Positions 52,693 to 61,658 of a stretch of DNA of 64,000 nucleotides are shown here, one piece after another. Location: assembly GCF_002632615.1 (NCBI RefSeq), contig NZ_NITZ01000006.1, positions 165,291 through 229,290 on the forward strand, given 5' to 3'. The notes under the pieces are model-generated. The model was not told where the DNA came from. It ran no database searches and saw only the letters and a list, made by a program, of their open reading frames with translations. Numbering within the stretch: the stretch's first letter is position 1; each line of letters opens with the position of its first letter. This DNA comes from Xenorhabdus miraniensis. Lineage in GTDB: Bacteria > Pseudomonadota > Gammaproteobacteria > Enterobacterales > Enterobacteriaceae. Position numbers and translations under genes: made by a program.

Positions 52693-53325
52693 ATGAAAGG
52701 CACCATCTTTGCCGTCGCCCTAAACCATCGTAGCCAGATCGATGTCTGGAATGGGGCATTTCACGAAGCACCTTATAAAACACCCCCAAAAACGCCAATT
52801 TGGTTTATCAAACCCCGCAATACTGTCATTGGCTCAGGGGATGTGATTCCTCATCCTGTCGGAGAAACGGTACAAAGCGGCGCAACTCTGGCAATGTTGA
52901 TTGGAAAAACCGCCCGTAAAGTCTCGATTCAGGATGCAGACCAGTACATTGCCGGATATGCCTTAGCAAATGAAGTCAGCCTACCAGAAACATCGTTTTA
53001 CCGTCCCGCGATTAAAGCGAAATGTCGGGATGGTTTTTGCCCGATAGGTCAAATGAGCAAGATAAGATCCGTGGAATTGCTCGATATAGTGACTGAAATC
53101 AATGGGCAGGAAGTTGATCGCTGGTCAACCAAAGATCTTATCCGTTCAGCGCAGGAATTGCTGGTGGCATTAAGTGAATTCGCCACATTGAAAGAAGGCG
53201 ATGTCATCCTGCTGGGAACACCCCATCAACGCGCCACTCTCCGTTCCGGCGATCAAATCACGATCAAGGCTGAAGGCTTCCCCAATCTGGAAAATAGGAT
53301 CGTACTCGCAGGAGGTCAGGCATGA
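52693..53325 (+). CDS. hpaG1: Homoprotocatechuate isomerase/decarboxylase N-terminal half, HpaG1
   Basis: About 210 residues from ATG 52693, AAGGAG 6 bases upstream. It belongs to the fumarylacetoacetate hydrolase family (GTIFAVALNHRSQID, IGKTARKVSIQDADQYIAGYALANEVSLPE, then GDVILLGTP). In E. coli HpaG is one two-part protein, decarboxylase plus isomerase; here each half is a separate gene. The decarboxylated and isomerised product is 2-hydroxyhepta-2,4-dienedioate, the substrate of HpaH. Its stop overlaps the start of hpaG2 as ATGA, keeping the halves in equal amounts. Confidence 0.92.
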   Translation: MKGTIFAVALNHRSQIDVWNGAFHEAPYKTPPKTPIWFIKPRNTVIGSGDVIPHPVGETVQSGATLAMLIGKTARKVSIQDADQYIAGYALANEVSLPETSFYRPAIKAKCRDGFCPIGQMSKIRSVELLDIVTEINGQEVDRWSTKDLIRSAQELLVALSEFATLKEGDVILLGTPHQRATLRSGDQITIKAEGFPNLENRIVLAGGQA

Positions 53326-54086
53326 AACACGCCAAAATTTATTATCAGGGTCAGGAACTGAATGTCACCGTAGATGAGCAGGAAAATATTCTCCTGCCCA
53401 ATGGCAGTACGGTAAACAGTGAGGATGTTATATGGCTTCCTCCCGCCAACGGAACCCTGTTTGCGTTGGGGCTGAATTATGCCGATCACGCAACAGAACT
53501 GGAGTTTAAGCCACCGGAAGAACCGCTTGTATTTATCAAGGCTGCCAATAGCTTAACAGGCCACCGTCAGGTTTCTGTCCGCCCCGACAATGTGGAGTAC
53601 ATGCATTATGAAGCAGAACTCGTTGTCGTGATTGGCAAACCCGCACATAAAGTTTCCAGAGAAAATGCGATGAATTACGTTGCGGGATATACCGTTTGTA
53701 ATGATTACGCCATCCGTGACTATCTGGAAAATTATTATCGTCCCAATTTGCGTGTAAAAAGCCGGGATACGCTCACGCCAATCGGCCCTTGGATCGTGGA
53801 TAAAAATGAGATCGCCGATCCCCATAATCTGACCCTGAGAACCTGGGTCAATGGTGAGTTACGTCAACAGGGCACAACCGCCGATTTGATCTTCGACATT
53901 CCTTTCCTGATCACCTACCTCAGCGATTTCATGACATTGCAACCGGGCGACATGATTGCCACCGGAACCCCAAAAGGGCTGTCCAATGTTGTTCCCGGGG
54001 ATGAAGTTATCGTGGAAGTTGAAGATGTTGGTCGTCTGGTGAATCACATTGTCAGCCAGCAAGAATATGAGGAGAGTTTGTCATGA
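53322..54086 (+). CDS. hpaG2: Homoprotocatechuate isomerase/decarboxylase C-terminal half, HpaG2
   Basis: 254 residues, FAH family, with the conserved ALGLNYADHATELEF and PLVFIKAANSLTGH segments, HYEAELVVVIGKPAHKV, and MIATGTPKGLSNVVPGDEVIVEVE. Metal-binding acidic residues lie in the HYEAE motif, as is usual for the fold. It forms the functional enzyme with HpaG1. Its end overlaps hpaE by 4 bases (ATGA). Confidence 0.93.
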   Translation: MKHAKIYYQGQELNVTVDEQENILLPNGSTVNSEDVIWLPPANGTLFALGLNYADHATELEFKPPEEPLVFIKAANSLTGHRQVSVRPDNVEYMHYEAELVVVIGKPAHKVSRENAMNYVAGYTVCNDYAIRDYLENYYRPNLRVKSRDTLTPIGPWIVDKNEIADPHNLTLRTWVNGELRQQGTTADLIFDIPFLITYLSDFMTLQPGDMIATGTPKGLSNVVPGDEVIVEVEDVGRLVNHIVSQQEYEESLS

Positions 54087-55549
54087 CCATTATTAATCAT
54101 TGGATCAACGGCAAGAACGTTGATAGCAAAACCTATTTCGAAACAACAAATCCCGCTACCGGTGAGGTGCTGGCTGAAGTGGCTTCTGGCGGCCAAGCAG
54201 AGATTGATCAGGCGGTTGCTGCTGCCAAAGAAGTTTTCCCGAAATGGGCCAATACCCCAATGAAGGAGCGGGCTCGCCTGATGCGCCGTTTGGGAGAACT
54301 CATTGATCAAAATGTTCCTGAAATTTCGGCAATGGAAACGAAGGATACCGGTCTGCCCATCCACCAGACACAAAATGTGTTGATCCCACGGGCTTCCCAG
54401 AATTTCAATTTCTTCGCTGAAATTTGCCAGCAAATGAACGGACGCACTTACCCCGTTGATGATAAAATGCTCAATTATACCTTGATTCAGCCTGTCGGGG
54501 TTTGTGCATTGATCTCCCCATGGAATGTGCCTTTCATGACGGCAACATGGAAAGTCGCCCCTTGTCTGGCTCTGGGAAATACCGCTGTTTTAAAGATGTC
54601 CGAACTTTCACCACTCACGGCTAATCGTCTGGGAGAGCTGGCGCTGGAAGCCGGTATTCCGGCGGGCGTATTGAATGTGGTACAGGGTTACGGTAACACC
54701 GCAGGTGATGCGCTGGTAAAACATCACGATGTGCGCGCTATTTCTTTCACGGGCGGAACAGCTACCGGTCGCGTGATCATGCAGAATGCCGGGCTGAAAA
54801 AATATTCCATGGAGTTGGGTGGAAAATCCCCCGTTCTGATCTTTGAAGATGCCGATATTGAACGTGCGCTGGATGCCGCGCTATTCACCATTTTCTCCCT
54901 CAATGGCGAGCGTTGTACGGCAGGTTCCCGTATTTTCATTCAAGAAAGTATTTACCCCGAATTTGTTAAGCGCTTTGCTGAACGAGCCAACCGACTTCGC
55001 GTCGGCGATCCCAACGATCTCAATACTCAGGTTGGCAGCTTGATCAGCCAACAACACTGGGAAAAAGTCTCCAACTATATCCGCTTGGGGATCGAAGAAG
55101 GTGCAACATTGTTAGCAGGTGGCCCCGATAAACCCACTGGTTTACCTGCCCATCTGAAAGATGGCAATTTCCTGCGCCCCACTGTCTTGGCTGATGTGGA
55201 TAACAGTATGCGTGTAGCACAGGAAGAGATCTTCGGCCCCGTTGCTTGCCTGCTACCGTTCAAGAGCGAAGAGGATGGGCTGCGCATGGCTAATGACGTG
55301 GAATATGGCCTTGCATCCTATATCTGGACACAGGATGTCAGCAAAGTTTTGCGTCTGGCACGTGGCATTGAAGCGGGTATGGTGTTCGTCAATTCACAAA
55401 ATGTCCGTGACCTGCGCCAGCCATTTGGTGGAATCAAAGCCTCCGGTGTAGGGCGTGAAGGCGGGGAATACAGCTTCGAAGTCTTTGCCGAAGTGAAGAA
55501 CGTTTGTATCTCTATGGGCGATCATCCGATTCCCCGTTGGGGCGTTTGA
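54083..55549 (+). CDS. hpaE: 5-carboxymethyl-2-hydroxymuconate semialdehyde dehydrogenase HpaE
   Basis: 488 residues of the aldehyde dehydrogenase superfamily. PWNVPFMTATWKVAPCLALGN, MELGGKSPVLIFEDADI and the catalytic Cys278 in NGERCTAGSR are intact, and PFGGIKASGVGREGGEYSFEVF is at the end. It oxidises the ring-cleavage semialdehyde with NAD+ to 5-carboxymethyl-2-hydroxymuconate. It follows hpaG2 with a 4-base overlap, within the hpa operon. Confidence 0.95.
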   Translation: MTIINHWINGKNVDSKTYFETTNPATGEVLAEVASGGQAEIDQAVAAAKEVFPKWANTPMKERARLMRRLGELIDQNVPEISAMETKDTGLPIHQTQNVLIPRASQNFNFFAEICQQMNGRTYPVDDKMLNYTLIQPVGVCALISPWNVPFMTATWKVAPCLALGNTAVLKMSELSPLTANRLGELALEAGIPAGVLNVVQGYGNTAGDALVKHHDVRAISFTGGTATGRVIMQNAGLKKYSMELGGKSPVLIFEDADIERALDAALFTIFSLNGERCTAGSRIFIQESIYPEFVKRFAERANRLRVGDPNDLNTQVGSLISQQHWEKVSNYIRLGIEEGATLLAGGPDKPTGLPAHLKDGNFLRPTVLADVDNSMRVAQEEIFGPVACLLPFKSEEDGLRMANDVEYGLASYIWTQDVSKVLRLARGIEAGMVFVNSQNVRDLRQPFGGIKASGVGREGGEYSFEVFAEVKNVCISMGDHPIPRWGV

Positions 55550-55616
55550 TCAATCAGGAATGAAATCAATTCCAGCGTTAACCACAGTTGGCCATCCTAA
55601 TATCAAGTGAGGGTTT

Positions 55617-56480
55617 ATGGGAAAGTTAGCGTTAGCTGCGAAAATTACACACGTGCCTTCTATGTACCTGTCTGAACTGCCGGGCAAGCATCACGGCTGC
55701 CGACAAAGTGCCATTGACGGACATAAAGAGATCAGCCGTCGTTGTCGTGAAATGGGTGTCGATACCATTATCGTTTTCGATACGCATTGGCTGGTTAACA
55801 GTGCCTATCATATTAACTGTACTGACCATTTTTCTGGCATCTATACCAGCAATGAGCTACCACATTTTATCCGTGACATGACCTATGAATACGACGGTAA
55901 TCCTGAATTGGGGCGGATGATTGCGGAAGAGGCGCGTCAGATGGGAGTTCGTGCTCAATCACACGAGATCCTGAGCCTGAAGCTGGAATACGGCACGCTG
56001 GTGCCGATGCGCTATATGAACAGTGACCGCCGTTTCAAGGTGATTTCAATTTCTGCTTTTTGTACTGTCCACGCTTTTGAAGATAGCCGCAAATTGGGAG
56101 AAGCCATTTTACGGGCCATTGAGAAATACGATGGCACGGTTGCAGTGCTGGCCAGCGGCTCGTTGTCGCACAGCTTTATTGATGATCAACGCGCCGAAGA
56201 AGGCATGAACAGTTATACCCGCGAGTTTGATGAGCAAATGGATCGCCGCGTCGTACAGCTTTGGAAAGAGGGTAAGTTCAAGGAATTCTGCAAGATGCTG
56301 CCGGAATATGCACAGTATTGCCGGGGAGAAGGCAATATGCACGATACCGTAATGCTGCTTGGTCTGCTCGGTTGGGATAAATATGACGGCAAAGTGGAAT
56401 TTCTGACGGAACTGTTCGCAAGTTCAGGGACAGGGCAGGTTAACGCCGTTTTCCCATTACCGGACGCTATTAATAAGTAG
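55617..56480 (+). CDS. hpaD: Homoprotocatechuate 2,3-dioxygenase HpaD
   Basis: 287 residues, class III (LigB-like) extradiol dioxygenase. The opening AAKITHVPSMYLSELPGKHHGCRQSAIDGHKEI and the FDTHWLVNSAYHINC segment supply the His/Glu metal site typical of the E. coli enzyme. It opens the ring of 3,4-dihydroxyphenylacetate (homoprotocatechuate) with O2 to give the semialdehyde used by HpaE. GAGGG precedes the start. Confidence 0.95.
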   Translation: MGKLALAAKITHVPSMYLSELPGKHHGCRQSAIDGHKEISRRCREMGVDTIIVFDTHWLVNSAYHINCTDHFSGIYTSNELPHFIRDMTYEYDGNPELGRMIAEEARQMGVRAQSHEILSLKLEYGTLVPMRYMNSDRRFKVISISAFCTVHAFEDSRKLGEAILRAIEKYDGTVAVLASGSLSHSFIDDQRAEEGMNSYTREFDEQMDRRVVQLWKEGKFKEFCKMLPEYAQYCRGEGNMHDTVMLLGLLGWDKYDGKVEFLTELFASSGTGQVNAVFPLPDAINK

Positions 56481-56533
56481 CAGACTATTAATGAAAAGGC
56501 CGTCGATAAAATTGAGGCCAACAGGAGTAAACC

Positions 56534-56923
56534 GTGCCACATTTTTATGCAGAGTGTACTGAAAATATCCGCAAAGAAGCCAATTTGCCGGAATTATTTG
56601 CCAAAGTGAACCAAGCGCTGGCAGAAACGGGCATCTTCCCTCTGGGCGGTATTCGCAGCCGTGCCATTTGGTTGGATACCTGGCAAATGGCGGATGGAAA
56701 ACAAGATTACGCGTTTGTTCATATGACATTGAAAATTGGTGCCGGACGCAGCCTTGAAGATCGGCAGAAAGTCGGAGAGATGTTATTTGCCTTAATCAAA
56801 ACGCATTTCACCGATTTAATGGCGCAGCGTTACCTTGGCCTCTCTTTCACTATGGAAGAGCTCGATCCTGTGCTGAATTATAAATCCAATAACGTTCATA
56901 GCCTGTTTAAAGCAAAAGAGTAA
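56534..56923 (+). CDS. hpaF: 5-carboxymethyl-2-hydroxymuconate isomerase HpaF
   Basis: 129 residues with a GTG start after AGGAG. Pro follows the initiator Met, as in the tautomerase-like CHMI family, whose N-terminal Pro is the catalytic base. The sequence PHFYAECTENIRKEANLPELF and FPLGGIRSRAIWLDTWQMADGK is family-typical. It isomerises 5-carboxymethyl-2-hydroxymuconate for HpaG. Confidence 0.94.
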   Translation: MPHFYAECTENIRKEANLPELFAKVNQALAETGIFPLGGIRSRAIWLDTWQMADGKQDYAFVHMTLKIGAGRSLEDRQKVGEMLFALIKTHFTDLMAQRYLGLSFTMEELDPVLNYKSNNVHSLFKAKE

Positions 56924-56984
56924 CGACGATAGGTGGCATAATTAAGATCACTCGCGTCTGTTTTTTTAAATTAAAGAGGAAACT

Positions 56985-58457
56985 ATGACAAGTCATTTGG
57001 ATACATCATTGCTGCGTCAACAGGCTTATATCAATGGTCAATGGGTTGATGCAGAAAATAAAGCGACCTTTGAAGTGACTAACCCTGCCAATGGTGAAAT
57101 CATTGCCAATGTCAGTAATCTGGGAGCAACAGAGACACAATCTGCCATTGAAGCCGCTAACCATGCGCTTCCTGCATGGCGGGCATTAACCGCCAAACAG
57201 CGCAGCCAAAAGCTCAAGCAATGGTTCCATTTGATTATGGAAAATCAAATCGCTCTGGCTGAAATAATGAGTGCGGAACAGGGTAAATCCCACGCGGAGG
57301 CAATGGGAGAAATTGCTTACGGTGCCAGTTTCATCGAATGGTTTGCAGAAGAAGGCAAACGCATTTACGGTGAAACCATCCCTTCCCCAATGCCGGGCCG
57401 ACGTCTTGCCACCATTAAGCAGCCCATCGGCGTTGTTGCTGCCATTACACCGTGGAATTTCCCCAATGCGATGATCACCCGTAAAGTCGGGCCTGCTCTG
57501 GCGGCGGGGTGTACGGTGGTTCTGAAACCGGCGGCTGAAACGCCACTCTCTGCGCTGGCACTGGCGGTATTGGCAGAGAAAGCAGGAATTCCGGCTGGTG
57601 TCCTGAATATCGTCACCGGAATAGATGCCAAAGCGATCGGAGAAGTACTGACTTCAAGTCCTATCGTACGCAAACTGTCGTTTACCGGTTCTACACGTGT
57701 TGGCAAGTTATTGATGGCACAAAGTGCTGATACCGTGAAAAAACTCTCCCTCGAACTGGGTGGCAACGCGCCTTTCATCGTGTTTGATGATGCTGATCTT
57801 GATGCTGCTGTAGAAGGTGCAATGGCAGCAAAATTCCGTAACAGCGGGCAAACTTGTGTTTGCGCCAACCGAATTCTGGTACAGGAAGGCATCTATGATG
57901 CGTTTGCGGAACGTTTGGCACAAGCAGTAAAACAGCTCCGTGTCGGGCCGGCCACTGACACCGGGTCACAACAAGGGCCACTGATTAATCAGGCCGCAGT
58001 GGAGAAAGTACAGGCTCATATCAGCGATGCGATTTCCAACGGCGCACGTATTCTGGTGGGGGGTAAATCCCATGCTCTGGGGGGATTGTTCTTTGAACCA
58101 ACAGTTCTGGCCGATGTTACGGAATCCATGCAGGTTGCCCACGAAGAAACATTCGGCCCATTGGCTCCCCTGTTCAAATTCCGTGATGAAGACGAAGCCA
58201 TCCGCATTGCCAACGACACGGAATTTGGCTTGGCTGCCTATTTCTATTCCCGCGACATCGGCCGGATTTATCGCGTGGCAGAAGCGTTGGAAAGCGGTAT
58301 GGTAGGTATCAATGAGGGACTGATTTCCAACGAAATCGCACCATTTGGTGGTATCAAACAGTCGGGACTGGGACGTGAAGGTTCACGTTACGGTATCGAA
58401 GATTATCTGGAAGTAAAATACCTCTGTTTTGGAGGGTTAGAAGCTAAAGGAGCTTAA
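56985..58457 (+). CDS. Succinate-semialdehyde dehydrogenase embedded in the hpa operon
   Basis: 490 residues, NAD(P)+-dependent aldehyde dehydrogenase of the GabD type. It has PWNFPNAMITRKVGPALAAGC, SLELGGNAPFIVFDDADLDAAV, and catalytic Cys291 in GQTCVCANR; the CVC pair (291, 293) matches the redox pair of E. coli GabD. It should turn succinate semialdehyde, a product of HpaI, into succinate for the TCA cycle. This gene is not in the E. coli hpa operon, where the step is done by enzymes encoded elsewhere. AAAGAGGAAACT precedes the start. Confidence 0.88.
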   Translation: MTSHLDTSLLRQQAYINGQWVDAENKATFEVTNPANGEIIANVSNLGATETQSAIEAANHALPAWRALTAKQRSQKLKQWFHLIMENQIALAEIMSAEQGKSHAEAMGEIAYGASFIEWFAEEGKRIYGETIPSPMPGRRLATIKQPIGVVAAITPWNFPNAMITRKVGPALAAGCTVVLKPAAETPLSALALAVLAEKAGIPAGVLNIVTGIDAKAIGEVLTSSPIVRKLSFTGSTRVGKLLMAQSADTVKKLSLELGGNAPFIVFDDADLDAAVEGAMAAKFRNSGQTCVCANRILVQEGIYDAFAERLAQAVKQLRVGPATDTGSQQGPLINQAAVEKVQAHISDAISNGARILVGGKSHALGGLFFEPTVLADVTESMQVAHEETFGPLAPLFKFRDEDEAIRIANDTEFGLAAYFYSRDIGRIYRVAEALESGMVGINEGLISNEIAPFGGIKQSGLGREGSRYGIEDYLEVKYLCFGGLEAKGA

Positions 58458-58463
58458 TCCCCT

Positions 58464-59267
58464 ATGCTACAGCAAGAAGTCGTATCACAGGTTGCACGCC
58501 GTTTACATCAGGCAGAAAAAAATCGTGAGCAGATCCGCCAGCTCTCATTGGATTATCCAGAAATGACGATTGAGGATGCTTACGCCATTCAACGCGAATG
58601 GGTAAATTTGAAAATTACGGAGGGCCGGGTTCTCAAAGGCCATAAGATCGGCCTGACGTCCAAAGCCATGCAAGCCAGTTCACAAATTGATGAACCCGAT
58701 TATGGTGCCCTGCTGGACGATATGTTTTTTCAGGACGGCGGTGATATCCCTTGCGAACGCTTTATTGTGCCGCGCATTGAGGTCGAACTGGCTTTCGTGC
58801 TGGCAAAACCCCTGCGTGGCCCAAACTGTACGCTGTTTGATGTTTATAACGCGACAGATTACGTTATTCCGGCGCTGGAACTTATCGATGCCCGCTGCCA
58901 CAACATCGATCCTGATACTCGGCGCCCGCGTAAAGTGTTCGATACGATTTCTGACAATGCCGCCAATGGCGGTGTCATCATGGGAGGTCGTCCGATCAAG
59001 CCAGATGAATTCGATCTGCGATGGATCAGCGCCCTGCTTTACCGCAATGGCGTGATTGAAGAATCCGGCGTGGCAGCCGCTGTTCTCAATCATCCGGCCA
59101 ATGGTGTGGCGTGGCTTGCCAATAAACTGGCACCACATGATGTTCAACTTGAAGCGGGCCAGATCATTTTGTCTGGCTCCTTTACCCGGCCTGTCCCTGC
59201 ACGCAAAGGTGATACCTTTCATGTGGATTATGGTGTTTTAGGCTCTATTGGCTGTCACTTTGTTTAA
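58464..59267 (+). CDS. hpaH: 2-oxo-hept-4-ene-1,7-dioate hydratase HpaH
   Basis: 267 residues, hydratase/decarboxylase family (MhpD-like). Motifs: TIEDAYAIQREW, GHKIGLTSKAMQ, EPDYGALLDDMFF, PRIEVELAFVLAKPL and VLNHPANGVAWLANKL. It adds water to 2-oxohept-4-ene-1,7-dioate. It starts 6 bases after the upstream dehydrogenase stop; there is no strong ribosome site, so coupling is likely. Confidence 0.94.
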   Translation: MLQQEVVSQVARRLHQAEKNREQIRQLSLDYPEMTIEDAYAIQREWVNLKITEGRVLKGHKIGLTSKAMQASSQIDEPDYGALLDDMFFQDGGDIPCERFIVPRIEVELAFVLAKPLRGPNCTLFDVYNATDYVIPALELIDARCHNIDPDTRRPRKVFDTISDNAANGGVIMGGRPIKPDEFDLRWISALLYRNGVIEESGVAAAVLNHPANGVAWLANKLAPHDVQLEAGQIILSGSFTRPVPARKGDTFHVDYGVLGSIGCHFV

Positions 59268-59285
59268 AATCTCTAAGGTATGATC

Positions 59286-60092
59286 ATGGATCAATTAACA
59301 AATAGGTTTAAACAAGCTCTAAAATCAGGACAGCCACAAATCGGACTCTGGCTCGGGCTATGCAGTGGCTACAGCGCAGAAATTCTGGCAGGAACAGGAT
59401 TTGATTGGTTGTTGATTGACGGCGAACACGCTCCCAACGATATTTCCACCATCCTTGCCCAATTGCAGGGCATCGCCCCTTATCCAAGCCAGCCTGTCGT
59501 TCGCCCCCCGTGGAACGATCCGGTGATCATCAAACAGTTGTTGGATATTGGCGCTCAAACATTGTTACTCCCAATGATTCAAAACGCAGAACAGGCCCGT
59601 CAAGCGGTTCGATCCACTCACTACCCGCCTGCGGGTATTCGTGGGGTAGGCAGTGCGCTGGCACGGGCTTCCCGCTGGAATCGCATTCCTGACTATCTAT
59701 CCCGTGCCAATGACGAAATGTGTGTGTTGGTACAGGTAGAAACGCGTGAGGCCCTGCAAAATCTGCCAGAAATCGTGGCAGTCGAGGGGGTTGATGGCGT
59801 GTTTATCGGCCCTGCGGATCTCAGTGCGGATATGGGATACATCGGCAATCCTCAGCATTCAGAGGTTAAGACAGCGATTGAACAAGCGATAGGTCAAATC
59901 AAGGCTTCTGGTAAAGCAGCAGGCATTTTGATGACCAATGTTGATGAGGCTAAGCATTACCTCAATATGGGCGCCCTGTTTGTTGCCGTAGGTGTTGATA
60001 CAAGCTTACTGACAGGGGCTGCTAACGCACTGGCTGCACGTTTTGGCAACATTCGGGAAGAACTCAACACACCATTATCCAGCAGTTATTAA
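59286..60092 (+). CDS. hpaI: 4-hydroxy-2-oxoheptanedioate aldolase HpaI
   Basis: About 268 residues, class II pyruvate aldolase. It shows [81 protein letters not shown] and [16 protein letters not shown]. It splits 4-hydroxy-2-oxoheptanedioate into pyruvate and succinate semialdehyde. Starts at 59280 and 59286 are both in frame; TAAGG upstream favours 59286. Very similar to the E. coli enzyme from memory. Confidence 0.95.
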   Translation: MDQLTNRFKQALKSGQPQIGLWLGLCSGYSAEILAGTGFDWLLIDGEHAPNDISTILAQLQGIAPYPSQPVVRPPWNDPVIIKQLLDIGAQTLLLPMIQNAEQARQAVRSTHYPPAGIRGVGSALARASRWNRIPDYLSRANDEMCVLVQVETREALQNLPEIVAVEGVDGVFIGPADLSADMGYIGNPQHSEVKTAIEQAIGQIKASGKAAGILMTNVDEAKHYLNMGALFVAVGVDTSLLTGAANALAARFGNIREELNTPLSSSY

Positions 60093-60133
60093 GTTCTCAT
60101 TACCGACAATAACACAATTCATTACCCTACACC

Positions 60134-60157
60134 GCAGATGTTGATCGCGACATCTGC
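60134..60157. other. Inverted repeat between hpaI and hpaX
   Basis: GCAGATGT (60134-60141) pairs perfectly with ACATCTGC (60150-60157). It is 42 bases after the hpaI stop and lacks a T-run. It may weaken transcription into hpaX or stabilise the upstream mRNA. Confidence 0.55.
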
Positions 60158-60173
60158 CATTGCAGTTTGAATT

Positions 60174-60218
60174 TTCTGATAACTCAACTTCCTGATAACT
60201 CAATTTCCTAATAACAAT
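60174..60218. repeat. About 16-bp tandem repeat (three imperfect copies) before hpaX
   Basis: TTCTGATAACTCAAC and variants (CTGATAACTCAATTT, CTAATAACAAT) follow one another. They lie just before the AAAGGAAACGACA ribosome site of hpaX. Confidence 0.8.
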
Positions 60219-60233
60219 AAAAAGGAAACGACA

Positions 60234-61607
60234 ATGAGCACCTCACCTGACGCTATACCCAAATCATCTAAATCAAATAATCCGGCTTATTCACACCAAA
60301 AACTCACCTCCCAACAGCAAAATATCATCAATAAGTTATTCCGGCGTCTGATTTTCTTTCTCTTTATCCTGTTTGTTTTCTCTTTTTTGGATCGCATCAA
60401 TATTGGTTTTGCTGGTTTAACGATGGGAAAAGATCTTGGCTTGACGTCCACCATGTTCGGGCTGGCAGCCACGCTGTTTTACGCCACTTACGTGATTTTT
60501 GGCATTCCCAGCAATGTCATGCTGAGTATTGTGGGAGCCCGCCGCTGGATTGCCACCATTATGGTGTTATGGGGAATTGCTTCTACGGCGACGATGTTTG
60601 CGACCGGCCCTACCAGCCTGTATATCCTGCGCATGTTGGTGGGCATTGCAGAAGCGGGGTTCTTACCCGGTATTCTGGTCTACCTGACTTATTGGTTTCC
60701 GGCCTATTATCGTGCCCGTGCCAATGCGCTGTTTATGATAGCCATGCCCGTAACGATGGCATTTGGTTCACTCATCTCCGGTTATATTCTGGAAATGGAC
60801 GGTATCTGGGATCTGCGTGGCTGGCAATGGCTATTTTTGCTGGAAGGCTTCCCTTCTGTTTTGCTTGGTTTTGTTGTCTGGTTTTATCTGGATGATTCAC
60901 CGGAAAAGGCCAAGTGGCTGACCCGTGAAGATAAGCAATGCCTTCAGGAAATGCTAGAAAACGAGAAACTTTCACAGGAACACACCAACGCGCCTGTTCT
61001 GCAAAAAACCAGCTTATGGCGGGAGGTTTTTACCCCGATTGTATTGATGTATACCTTCGCTTATTTCTGCCTGACCAATACCCTGAGCGCCATTAATATC
61101 TGGACGCCGCAGATTATGCAGAGTTTCAATCAGAACAGTAGCCACGTCATTATCGGCATTCTGACTGCCATTCCGCAATTCTGCACAATTTTGGGCATGA
61201 TTTACTGGAGCCGCCGCTCAGACCGCCTGCAAGAACGCAAGATGCACACCGCCCTGCCTTATCTGTTTGCCGCCGCAGGCTGGGTCTTAACTTCACTTAC
61301 CGACCACAGCCTGATACAGCTACTGGGGATCATCATGGCTTCCACTGGATCGTTCACTGCCATGGCGATATTCTGGACGACACCGGATCAGTCGATCAGT
61401 CTGCGTGCCAGAGCGGTGGGGATCGCCGTAATCAACGCCACGGGCAATGTGGGATCTGCCGTCAGCCCGCTTTTGATCGGCTGGTTGAAAGATCAAACCG
61501 GCAGTTTCAACGCAGGACTCTATTTTGTCGCAGGGTTATTGGTTATCGGAGCATTGATGGTTTTGTTTATCCCAATGCAACATGCCAGATCACGGACAAC
61601 ATCGTAA
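60234..61607 (+). CDS. hpaX: 4-hydroxyphenylacetate permease HpaX (MFS)
   Basis: 457 residues, major facilitator superfamily, ACS (anion:cation symporter) group. The first transmembrane segment is LIFFLFILFVFSFLDRINIGFAG, with further helices through to VAGLLVIGALMVLF; about 12 are expected. A central cytoplasmic loop lies near residues 225-255. It imports 4-hydroxyphenylacetate or its hydroxylated form through the inner membrane. AAGGAAACGACA precedes the start. Confidence 0.93.
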   Translation: MSTSPDAIPKSSKSNNPAYSHQKLTSQQQNIINKLFRRLIFFLFILFVFSFLDRINIGFAGLTMGKDLGLTSTMFGLAATLFYATYVIFGIPSNVMLSIVGARRWIATIMVLWGIASTATMFATGPTSLYILRMLVGIAEAGFLPGILVYLTYWFPAYYRARANALFMIAMPVTMAFGSLISGYILEMDGIWDLRGWQWLFLLEGFPSVLLGFVVWFYLDDSPEKAKWLTREDKQCLQEMLENEKLSQEHTNAPVLQKTSLWREVFTPIVLMYTFAYFCLTNTLSAINIWTPQIMQSFNQNSSHVIIGILTAIPQFCTILGMIYWSRRSDRLQERKMHTALPYLFAAAGWVLTSLTDHSLIQLLGIIMASTGSFTAMAIFWTTPDQSISLRARAVGIAVINATGNVGSAVSPLLIGWLKDQTGSFNAGLYFVAGLLVIGALMVLFIPMQHARSRTTS

Positions 61608-61658
61608 ATAACGGGCAAAATATCTTGGCCAGCAACAAGGCACGGGAGGAAAAAATCG

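Noticed and set aside
57365..57892. 175-residue open frame antisense to the succinate-semialdehyde dehydrogenase
   Set aside because: It is opposite conserved aldehyde dehydrogenase motifs and shows none of its own.
58680..59222. 180-residue open frame antisense to hpaH
   Set aside because: The plus strand encodes a clear HpaH; the antisense frame has no recognisable motif.
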